A DNA stretch of 64,000 nucleotides from Fratercula arctica (Eukaryota; Chordata; Aves; Charadriiformes; Alcidae): assembly GCA_947846985.1 (NCBI GenBank), contig CANTUZ010000027.1, forward strand, positions 4,478,403 to 4,542,402, given 5' to 3'. Below are positions 37,001 to 43,457 of the stretch, one piece after another (the first letter of the stretch is position 1; every line of letters begins with the position of its first letter). Below the pieces are notes generated by a model that was not told the origin of the DNA, made no database searches, and saw nothing but the letters and a program-made list of their open reading frames with translations. A program made the translations under genes and the position numbers.

Positions 37001-39498
37001 AGCTGTAGTTGCCCCCCAGGCCGGGGGTGACCCAGGGCAGGGTCCAGGTGGCCGCCCAGCTGCCGTTGACCTTGACCTTGACCTCGGTGCCACTGAGCCC
37101 GGTGCCGTTGGCCGTGACCCCACAGCGCAGGCGGAAGCGGCGGGGGCGGGCGGGCGCAGGGGCGTCGCAGCGCAGGAGCAGGGGCTGCCCCGCCATGGCC
37201 CTCCCGCCCCACGGCCGGGCACTCAGCCGGGGGGCAGGGAGCGCTCTGGGGAGGGAACGCCCAAAAACCCCCTACAGACCCATTTTTGGAGAGTTTCGGG
37301 GGGGGGGAGGGGGGGGGGGGTGTTTCTTGCGCCGTGGGGCTGGCGGGGGGGGGGGGGGGGGGGTTGTGGGACTGGGGGGGGGTCTCTGCCCCATAGATTG
37401 GGGGCCGGACCCATAGGTGGGGGTCCCCCCAGATGCCTCGGTCCCCTCTGCCCCATAGATGTGGGTCCTGCCCCATAGGTGGGGGTCCTCTCGGACACCT
37501 GGGTTCCCTCCCCAGACACCTGGGTTCCCTCCCCAGACACCTGGGTCCCCTCGGCCCCATAGATACAGGCCCCAGCCCCATAGATGTGGGTCCCCCTGGG
37601 CGTTTGGGTCCCCTCTGCCCCATAGATGTGGGCCCAGCCCCATAGATGTGGGTTTTCTGGCCACCTATGTCCTCCCTACCCCATGGATTGTGGTCCATCC
37701 CCCACAGACTGAGCTCCATCCCTGTAGATCTGAGGTCCATTGCCCATGGATTGAGCTCCAGCCCCATGGATCATGGTCTGTCCCCATGGATTGTGGTCCA
37801 GCCCCATAGATGTAGGTCCCGCCCCATAGATATGGGTCTCTTGGCCACCTGGGTCCCCTCCCCAGTCCACTATGTCGCTCCAGCCCCACGGATCATGGTC
37901 TGTCCCCATGGATCAAGCTCCATCCCCGTGGCCGTGGGTCCCACCCCATAGCCATGGGTCCCACCCCACGGCTGCGGGCCCCTTACCTTTGACGGGGATG
38001 GGGACAGGGGGGCTCTCCAGGGAGCGCAGGGGCCCAGCCACACTGTAGCTGCAGCGGTGCCGCCCCCCGTCCCGAGGCCCCCCGAGGCTGAGGCTGAAGA
38101 CGTGGCTCCTCTTCCTCGAGGTGGCCTCCACTGCCCAGCCCCCTGCGCCCCACAGCTGGAAGCCCCGCACCTCCCCTGTGCCCGGGGGGGCGGCGCAGCG
38201 CAGCCACACCACGTCACCAAGGAGGTGGAGGCTCTTCTGCAGTGTCACCATGAGGGAGGGGGCGGGGGGGGAAGAGGAGGAGGAGGGAGGGCTGCGGGGA
38301 GGAAGGAGAGGCCGGCGGAGGGGAAGGATGGCGATTTCTGGGCAGGGTTGAGGCAAAAATGGGGGGGGTTTGGTGGGGGAGGAGGAGGCTGAGGAGGAAC
38401 CACCTCAATGACCCAAAAATGGCCATTTTGGGCTCAATGGGGCCCAAAATGGTGATTTTTGGCCCAGTTGAGGCCCCCAAATGGTGATTTTTGGCATGGT
38501 TGACCCCAAAATGTCTCTTCTTGGCCCGATTGACCCCCAAATGGTGATTTCTGGGGGCCTGCAGGAGGTGGGAGAAGAAGGAGGTTGAGGAGAAACCACC
38601 CAGTTGACCCAAAACTGGCCATTTTCGGCTCGGTTGAGTTAAAAATGGCGATTTTTGGCTTGATTGACCCCAAAATTGGTATTTTTCATGGTTGGAGGAG
38701 GTGGAAAGAGAAGGAGGTTGAGGAGGAACCGCCCCATTGACCCCAAAATGGCCATTTTTGGCTTGATGGAGCCAAAATTGGCCAACTTTTGGCCTGGTTG
38801 AGCCCCAAAATGGCCATTTTTGATGATGGAGGAGGTGGGAGAAGAAGGAGATTGAGGAGGAACCGCCTCAGTGACCCAAAAATGGCCATTTGGGGCTCGA
38901 TGGAGCTAAAAATGGCTGGTTTTGTCCCATTTGAACTAAAAATAGTGATGGGGGCGGGGAGGGGGAGGGCTGGAAACAGGAGGTTTTGCCCCAAAAGCGT
39001 TACCTGCGGCTGGCGGCAGGAGCTGCAGGTGGAGCCCGGCAGGGGGAGAGAAGATTTGAGGGAAAAAGGGAAGAAATTTTGGGAAAATGGGGCTGTTCGG
39101 GGGGAAAGGGGAAAATGGGGAAAAAGGGAAGAAATGGGGGGGAAAAGGGAATATTTGGGGTTAAGTGAAGAAATGGGGGGAAAAGGGAAAATAAGGGGGG
39201 AAAGGGAAAAAATTGGGGAAAAAAGTGAAGAAAGAATTGGAAAAAAATTGGGAAAAAAGTGAAGAAATGGAGAAAAAAAGGAAGTTACAGTGAAAGAGCG
39301 AAGAAATGGGGAGAAAAGGGAAGAAATTGGGGGGGGAAGGGAATATTTGGCGGAAAAGGAATATTTGGGGAAAAAGCGAAGAAACTGGGGAGGAAAAGTG
39401 AAGAAAAGGAAAAAGCGAAGTGGAAAAAGGGCAAAATTGGGGAAGAAAAGGGGGATTTGGGGCTCACGCAGCAGTGGGAGCAGCAGGAGGGGCGCCAT
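33836..39498 (-). CDS. Ig-superfamily receptor gene, leukocyte-receptor-complex type, 7 exons (frame-broken)
   Basis: A minus-strand gene reconstructed from GT-AG splice sites. Exons: 39,498-39,468 (signal start), 39,022-39,004 (micro-exon), 38,291-37,987 (Ig 1), 37,243-36,924 (Ig 2), 35,080-34,782 (Ig 3), 34,211-34,110 (transmembrane) and 34,021 to about 33,836 (tail). Splice phases run 1, 2, 1, 1, 1, 1. Phase-1 Ig exons are the rule in LILR/OSCAR/TARM1/GPVI-type genes of the mammalian leukocyte receptor complex and their avian relatives. Each Ig exon shows the two disulphide cysteines, with a YSC-, FSC- or HRC-type second cysteine. The transmembrane segment has an arginine, as in activating receptors that pair with ITAM adaptors; pairing is inferred. 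Three frameshifts in homopolymer runs (Ig 2 and Ig 3) mean the sequence as given does not encode a full protein. It is either a pseudogene or mis-called bases. Exact orthology (TARM1-, OSCAR-, A1BG- or CHIR-like) is unresolved. Confidence 0.65.
33850..33855 (-). terminator. Poly(A) signal AATAAA of the Ig receptor gene
   Basis: TTTATT on the + strand reads AATAAA on the minus strand, about 170 bp into the last exon. This fits a 3' end just left of it, before the CpG-rich promoter at 33,480-33,800. Confidence 0.5.
34110..34211 (-). CDS. Ig receptor exon 6: transmembrane segment with arginine
   Basis: Acceptor TTTCACCTAG|TT and donor TGCCGAG|GTGAGC enclose 102 bp, phase 1 to phase 1. The peptide is a hydrophobic stretch (GFQLLPVMAGCVVGSTAGLL, then RLLLAIG) followed by the basic stop-transfer LRRQCRG. 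The arginine inside the hydrophobic span resembles activating receptors that bind FcR-gamma-like adaptors. That role is inferred. No separate stalk exon was found between this and Ig 3. Confidence 0.65.
34470..34705. repeat. Intronic minisatellite, about 100-bp unit (GGTGGCCACCAGGAGATG)
   Basis: Within the intron between Ig 3 and the transmembrane exon, GTGGCCACCAGGAGATGCTGA at 34,524 recurs at 34,624 as GTGGCCACCACGAGATGCTGA. Shorter CCACCAGGAGATG copies lie between. The repetition creates open frames on both strands that are not genes. Confidence 0.75.
34782..35080 (-). CDS. Ig receptor exon 5: Ig-like domain 3, two extra bases
   Basis: Acceptor CCCCGCAG|AG and donor GTGGAAG|GTACGT. The domain reads EAVPPPRLEAPSPGG, then QPLALTCHVLWG (first cysteine), HFPLRF, GISAQIHVPRVPPTFGGRFSC (second cysteine), and TWVLSPLSPALQVTVEG. 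Three different frames are needed to read it. The breaks fall at a run of ten G and a run of eight G on the coding strand, each one base too long. Without those two bases the exon would be 297 bp, a multiple of three as the phase-1/phase-1 boundaries require. Confidence 0.7.
35140..36715. repeat. 31-bp minisatellite filling the Ig 2-Ig 3 intron
   Basis: Tandem units of 30-31 bp of the form GATCTAAAAATGGCTATTTTT then GGGCCTGATT run for over 1.5 kb. In the left part (35,140-35,880) the unit is GACCCAAAAATGG-GATTTTTGG. It is punctuated about every 125-165 bp by GGAGGTGGGGGAGGGGCAGG and a GAGGAGAACCACCCAGTTGACC block, a higher-order pattern. Confidence 0.9.
36924..37243 (-). CDS. Ig receptor exon 4: Ig-like domain 2, one base short
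   Basis: The domain reads ALPAPRLSARPWGG, then PLLLRC (first cysteine), LSGTEVKVKVNGSWAATW, and GNYSCGYE (second cysteine). Three N-glycosylation sequons are visible: NGT, NGS and NYS. An additional cysteine lies in FRLRC. Entry in phase 1 needs the second AG of CCCAGAG|CG, because the first AG would lead straight to a stop. Near the end, a run of eight C throws the frame off: the expected PPPEVVVKG before the donor TCAAAG|GTGGAG appears only if the run is one base longer. Exon length is 320, where 321 would keep phase. Confidence 0.7.
37300..37985. repeat. Minisatellite with CCCCATAGATGTGGGTCC units in the Ig 1-Ig 2 intron
   Basis: Units of about 20-22 bp (CCCCATAGATGTGGGTCC, with variants CCCCATGGATTGTGGTCC and CCCAGACACCTGGGTTCC) recur across the intron. 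A poly-G rich patch lies at 37,300-37,380. It explains the glycine/proline-rich open frames on both strands here. Confidence 0.85.
37987..38291 (-). CDS. Ig receptor exon 3: Ig-like domain 1
   Basis: The exon is 305 bp, with acceptor CCCCGCAG|C and donor GTCAAAG|GTAAGG. The phase-2 entry and phase-1 exit leave 101 whole codons with no stop. Residues PSLMVTLQKSLHLLGDVVWL lead to the first cysteine (WLRC). The sequence continues through FQLWG and SHVFSLSLGG to the second cysteine in GRHRCSYSVAG, then ends PPVPIPVKG. The spacing and the final VKG before a phase-1 donor fit leukocyte-receptor C2-type Ig domains. Confidence 0.75.
38345..38960. repeat. Second block of the 31-bp minisatellite, in the leader-Ig 1 intron
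   Basis: The same unit type as at 35,140-35,880 (TTGACCCAAAAATGG-CATTTTTGG) recurs here, with the same spacer blocks (GGAGGTGGGAGAAGAAGGAGG and GAGGAGGAACCGCC-TGACCC) near 38,375, 38,565, 38,697 and 38,830. Confidence 0.88.
39004..39022 (-). CDS. Ig receptor exon 2: 19-bp micro-exon finishing the leader
   Basis: A pyrimidine tract ending CACCTGCAG precedes 19 bases followed by the donor CGCAG|GTAACG. Joined to exon 1 it reads P-P-A-A-S-R and ends in phase 2. That phase is exactly what the only plausible acceptor of the Ig 1 exon requires, which is the main support. Leader micro-exons are common in this receptor class, though usually about 36 bp, so this one is short. Confidence 0.55.
39030..39460. 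repeat. Purine-rich minisatellite in the first intron
   Basis: Short units mixing GGGGAAAAGGGAA, GAAGAAATTGGGG and GGGAATATTTGGGG repeat through the intron between exons 1 and 2. On the minus strand it appears as a pyrimidine-rich tract ahead of the micro-exon acceptor. Confidence 0.8.
39468..39498 (-). CDS. Ig receptor exon 1: start of signal peptide
   Basis: ATG at 39,498-39,496 opens MAPLLLLPLL, followed by a donor CTGCTGC|GTGAGC that splits a codon after its first base (phase 1). A short leucine-rich first coding exon ending in phase 1 is typical of leukocyte-receptor-type genes. The ATG context on the minus strand is CCGCCATGG, a strong Kozak match, which supports this start. Confidence 0.7.
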
Positions 39499-39620
39499 GG
39501 CGGGGGGACGGGGATGGTGACACGTGTGTCCCCTCGGTGGCACCTCCCCCCCCACACCCCGTGGGAGGAATTGCGCCATTTCCAGGGCCACCACGGGCCA
39601 CCACGGGCACCCAGGGCCGG

Positions 39621-39628
39621 GACGTCAC
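39621..39628 (-). promoter_or_regulatory. CRE-like site upstream of the Ig receptor gene
   Basis: GACGTCAC on the + strand (GTGACGTC on the minus strand) matches seven of eight CRE bases and lies about 125 bp upstream of the proposed start codon. It is a plausible proximal promoter element; no TATA box at a fitting distance was found. Confidence 0.35.
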
Positions 39629-39654
39629 TGGGATGTCAAGAGGGGGTTGGTGGC

Positions 39655-39905
39655 CATCAGCCCCACAGAGCCCCACACCCTGCCCCACATCTCCCTACCA
39701 TCCCACTAACCCCTTCCTGCCCCCCATCTCCCCACATCCCCCCTCCTGCCCCACATCCGACCAACCACCTCCTGCCCCACATCCCAACACCCCCCATCTC
39801 CCCACGGTCACTCTCTGCCCCACATCCCCCCATCTCCCCACATTCCCCTCCCGTCTCCCTCCAAACCCCCCCGGATGCCCTTCCCCTTCCCCCCCTGCCC
39901 CACAG
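39655..39905. repeat. C-rich minisatellite upstream of the Ig receptor gene
   Basis: Repeated CCCCACATC, CCCCCCATCTCCCCACA and CTCCTGCCCCACATCC blocks at about 20-40-bp spacing. A + strand TATAAAT follows at 39,911-39,917, but no gene reading right from it is recognisable. Confidence 0.75.
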
Positions 39906-39984
39906 TGCCCTATAAATGCCGTGGGGTTGCGCAGCCACCCCACATCCCGCCGTGGGGCAGAGAGAGAGAGGGTGGGTCTGTGGG

Positions 39985-40755
39985 GCTGGGGGAGATTGGG
40001 GGGCAGGGGGGATCTATGGGGCGCAAAGGGGTTCTATGGGGCAAAAAGGGGATCTATGGGGCACAGGGGAGTCTATGGGGGGCACGGGGATCTATGGGGC
40101 ACAGAGGGGGGCCTATGGGGGGGACAGGGGATCTGTGGGGCACAAAGGAGATCTATGGGGCACAAAAGTGTTCTATGGGGGGTGCAGGGATCTGTGGGGC
40201 AAACGGGATCTATGGGGCACGGGGGGATCTATGGGGCACTGAGGGCGTCTGGGGGCTACAGGGATCTGTAGGACTCAGGGGGTCTATGGGGCATAGGGGA
40301 TATATGGGGCACAGGGGTCTATGGGGCGAATGGGGGATCTATCGGGCAAAAGGGGTTCTGTGGGGGTGTGGGGATCTGTGGGGCAGTCAGGGGTGGTCTG
40401 TGGGGGACAAAGGGGGGGTCTGGGGCACAGGAGATCTATGGGGCACAGGGAGGGATCTATGGGAGGTACAGGTACCTGTAGGGCTTGGGGATCTATGGGG
40501 CACAGAGCGTTCCTGTGGGGGCGCAGGGGGGTCTGTGGGGCAGGACAGATGCTATGGGGCACACTGGGGGGTGTGGGGTGCACAGTTCTGTGGGGCACAT
40601 GGGGGTCTATGGGGCACATGGGGGTCTATGGGGAGTCTATGGGGCACACTGGGGTCTGTGGGGCAAAGGGGGGATCTATGGGGCACAGAGGGGTTCTGTG
40701 GGGGGCGTGGGGATCTATGGGGCAGAGGGGGGTCTGTGGGGCACAGATCTGTGTG
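39985..40755. repeat. G-rich minisatellite with GGGGATCTATGGGGCACA units
   Basis: Units of about 17-24 bp built on ATCTATGGGGCACAGGGG repeat for about 770 bp up to the CR1 element. Reverse-complemented, the core CCCCATAGA matches the intronic minisatellite at 37,300-37,985. The run gives a long Gly/Trp-rich open frame on the + strand (from 39,875) that is a repeat artefact. Confidence 0.9.
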
Positions 40756-40759
40756 CCTG

Positions 40760-41978
40760 ATCTCCTGTGCCCACGTGACAACCCTTCTGGGCGCGGGGGA
40801 GGCTGTGGGCGTTGTCTGTCTGGACCTTGGTGAGGCCTTTGGCTCTGTCCCCCATAGCATTCTCCTGGAGAAGCGAATCACGGCACAGACCCCTGTGCTC
40901 TTCGCTGGGTTCAAAACTGGCTGGACGGCCGTGCCCGAGAGTTGTGATTAACGGGGTGAAACTCTTCGGGCGGCCGGTCACCAGCAGTGTCCCTCAGGGC
41001 TCAGTTTTGGGGCCAGTTTTGTTTAATATCTTTATCGATGATCCGGATGAGGGGATTGAGCGCACCCTCAGTAAGTTCGCAGATGACACCAAACCAGGTG
41101 GGAGCGTTGATCTGCGTGAGGGTAGGAAGGCTCTACAGAGGGACCTGGACAGGCTGGATCCATGGGCCGAGGCCAATGGCATGAGGTTTAATGAGGCCAA
41201 GTGCTGGCTCCTGCATTTTGGTCACAACAACCCCAAGCAGCGCTACAGGTCAGGGGCAGAGCAGCTGGAAAGCTGCCTGGCAGAAAAGGCCCTGGGGGTG
41301 CTGGTGGACGGCCAGCTTAACATGAGCCAGCAGTGTGCCCAGGTGGCCGAGAAGGCCACCAGCATTCTGGCTTGTCTCAGGAGCAGCGTGGCCAGCGGGA
41401 GCAGGGAAGCGATGGTGCCTCTGTACTCGGCACTATTGAGGCCTCACCTCGAGCGCTGTGTTCAGTTCTGGGCCCCTCTGTCCAAGAGGGACATCGAAGT
41501 GCTGAAGCGTGTCCAGAGGAGAGCTACCGAGCTGGGGAGGGGTCTGGAGACCCAGCCCCATGAGGAGAGGCTGAGGGAACTGGGCATGGTTAGTCTGGAG
41601 AAGAGGAGGCTGAGGGGAGACCTCATTGCCCTCTACAACTACCTGAAAGGAGGGTGTAGAGAGGTGGGGGTTGGGCTCTTCTCCCAGGTGAATAATGACA
41701 GGACCAGAGGAAATGGTCTGAAATTGCGGCAGGGGAGGTTTAGGTCAGATATCAGGAAGAATTACTTGACTGAAAGAGTGGTCAGGCACTGAACAGCCTG
41801 CCCAGGGAGGTGCTTGAGTCACCACCCCTAGAGGTATTTAAGAAACATGTGGATTTAGCACTTCAGGGCATGCTCTAGTGGCAGAGATTGTAGGGTTTTT
41901 TTTTTGTGTGTGTGTGTATGGTTGGACTCAATGATCTCAAAGGTCCTTTCCAACCATAAAGATTCTGTGGTTCTATGA
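40760..41978 (+). mobile_element. CR1 LINE, 5'-truncated, reverse transcriptase 3' half
   Basis: An avian CR1 non-LTR retrotransposon. From about 40,800 the frames read [10 protein letters not shown] and [10 protein letters not shown], typical of the CR1 fingers/palm region, but with a frame change near 40,900. From about 40,940 a clean frame runs to 41,792: [33 protein letters not shown], and the catalytic FADD at 41,076-41,087, then [18 protein letters not shown] and [21 protein letters not shown] one-base deletion at about 41,790 turns the expected H-W into H-stop. The remaining NSLPREVLESPPLEVF to the natural TAG at 41,876 lies in the next frame. The 3' end carries TGGTTGGACTCAATGATCTC and AAGATTCTGTGGTTCTATGA, the CR1 tail. 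The 5' end is truncated, the usual fate of CR1. It is not active as given. Confidence 0.95.
41892..41919. repeat. T-run plus (GT)n in the CR1 3' region
   Basis: A run of T followed by GTGTGTGTGTGTATGG inside the CR1 3' untranslated part, probably post-insertion slippage. Confidence 0.85.
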
Positions 41979-42518
41979 CTTTTTGCACCGCAGCACTAGC
42001 CTCAGAATGACACTTCTTTATCCGCAGCTCTCCTGTGGATCTCCAAAGCTGCTGTTTCTCATGGTTTTCCTTTGTCTGGCTGTCTCCTACCACCACACAA
42101 AGTGCCATCATCTCTGAAATAAATCTTTAAGCTTTCTCAAGCTACTGCTGTTCATCCCTCAGCCTGCACTTCACCTGGCTACAGAAGCTCAGGTCTCTCA
42201 GCCTTTCCACACACAACCCTTAACCCCGTCTTCGCAGACTTTCTCTGGCCGTGTGACCGTTCCTTCCCATTTCTCCAGAACAGGGAGCCCCATACTGGGA
42301 CTCCCAACTTCAATGTGTGGCCACAGCAGTGCTGAGTCAAGATGGACAACAACTGCCTTGTCAGCGTGGCCATGCTCCTCCCAGTGGCGCCCAATGTGTT
42401 CATGGCCGTATTTCTGTTTAGCACCACTGGCTGCTATGACATACCTTGTAATGCCCAGACCCACCTCCTTGAGGTTGCTCCTCAACCAGTCACGTCTGAG
42501 TTTTCCTTGATGGATGGG
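41979..42518. other. Unassigned sequence between CR1 and the LTR nest
   Basis: No gene seen. The part from about 42,175 to 42,480 (CTCTCAGCCTTTCC, CCATTTCTCCAGAACAGGG, AACAACTGCCTTGTC) has the look of old interspersed-repeat sequence read in antisense, but I could not assign a family. Confidence 0.4.
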
Positions 42519-43190
42519 TGTTGTGGTTTAACCCTGGTAGACAGCTGAGTCCCACACAACTGCTCACTCACTCATGATGTCATATGGTGTGGAGGAATGG
42601 CTGAGTGAGAAGGGACATGATTTGATTGCGATGAACAATCCAGCCTTTGACATGAGCCTGGAGGAGGAGCCTTAGCTACAGGCCCGAATGCGACGGTAAA
42701 CTCCCCCTGAAGCTCTTAAAAAAGCAGAAGTAACAAGAATGTAAACAAGATAAGCGGGACTCCACCTGTGAATAGAAGAAGTTGCGATTATGTGGCAATG
42801 CGTGGACGCAAAACATGTACCAATGAAATAATTGCTTTAATTACATAACATAAGTTGTAAACCAATTACATAGCTGTTGCTAACGCGTACTTTTAGTGCC
42901 TGTCTATAAATATGCTGTAAAAACTTGAATAAAGGGAGAACGATCATACTCACATTGAGACTTCGTCGTTACTCCAGGTCCGTCTCCCACTCCAACAATA
43001 TGGTACGGAATGTCCCTTTGGTCATTTGGGGCAGCTGTCCCAGCTGTGTCCCCTCCCAGCTTTTCATGCACCTGTGGCCTGCCTGCTGCTGGGGCAGCAT
43101 TAGAAGCCAAAAAGTCCTTGACGCTGTGCAAGCGCTGCTCAGCAGTAACGAAACCATCCGTGTGTTACCACGTGTCTCTTGGGTGCCTGG
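42519..43190. mobile_element. Old avian LTR-type repeat, interrupted by a younger solo LTR
   Basis: The left part (42,519-42,587) begins TGTTGTGGTTTAACCCTGG and includes CTGCTCACTCACTC. The right part (42,998-43,190) contains TATGGTACGGAATGTCCC, CAGCTGTGTCCCCTCCCAGC, AAAAGTCCTTGACG and CCATCCGTGTGTTACCA. Together they follow the order of a very common avian LTR-like repeat as I know it. The two parts join perfectly when the inserted LTR and one copy of its target duplication are removed. Much of the family's middle part is absent. Orientation was not decided. No coding region. Confidence 0.65.
42588..42997 (+). mobile_element. Complete 410-bp solo LTR with ATATGG target duplication
   Basis: The element begins TGTGGAGG and ends CCAACA (TG...CA). 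It is flanked on both sides by ATATGG (42,582-42,587 and 42,998-43,003). Inside on the + strand are a CCAAT-like AAACCAATTAC (near 42,858), a TATA box TATAAATA (42,905-42,912) and a poly(A) signal AATAAA (42,928-42,933). This is the standard LTR order, with a short distance from TATA to AATAAA. A 6-bp duplication is typical of class II (beta/alpha-like) endogenous retroviruses. No internal region is present, so it is a recombination-derived solo LTR without coding capacity. Confidence 0.88.
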
Positions 43191-43457
43191 GACCGTTGCA
43201 GTAACAAGGGGGTGAGCCCTGCTGGGCTGCAGCTGGTATGAGGTGCTGAGGTCTGACATGAGGTTCCTGGGACAGTTTCCTTGGTTCTCCCTGTCCATGC
43301 AGAAGCAAGCCTGGCTGGATATTTGGACTGAGGCAATCTCCTTGGGGTGGGGGATGGTCTGCAGTTTCCCCAGTTCTCCTCTGTGTGCTGCCTTTTCTGG
43401 TGGAGTTCACGGAGGCTGCCAGGCCTGCAGAGGACCCAGGAGAGTCCGCCTCGCATT
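43191..43457. other. Unique spacer left of the 655-bp satellite
   Basis: Mixed sequence without a recognised gene. It meets the satellite in CGCATT|GGACACTGTGG, where only the short GGACACTG is shared with the end of a monomer, so the array starts abruptly inside a monomer. Confidence 0.55.

Noticed and set aside
39911..39917. TATAAAT on the + strand as a promoter for a rightward gene
   Set aside because: Downstream sequence is minisatellite followed by a truncated CR1, with no plausible first exon.
39875..40951. A 358-codon Gly/Trp-rich frame (YGAQ, GDLWGT repeats) running into CR1
   Set aside because: It is the translation of the ATCTATGGGGCACA minisatellite and then runs into CR1 in the wrong frame.
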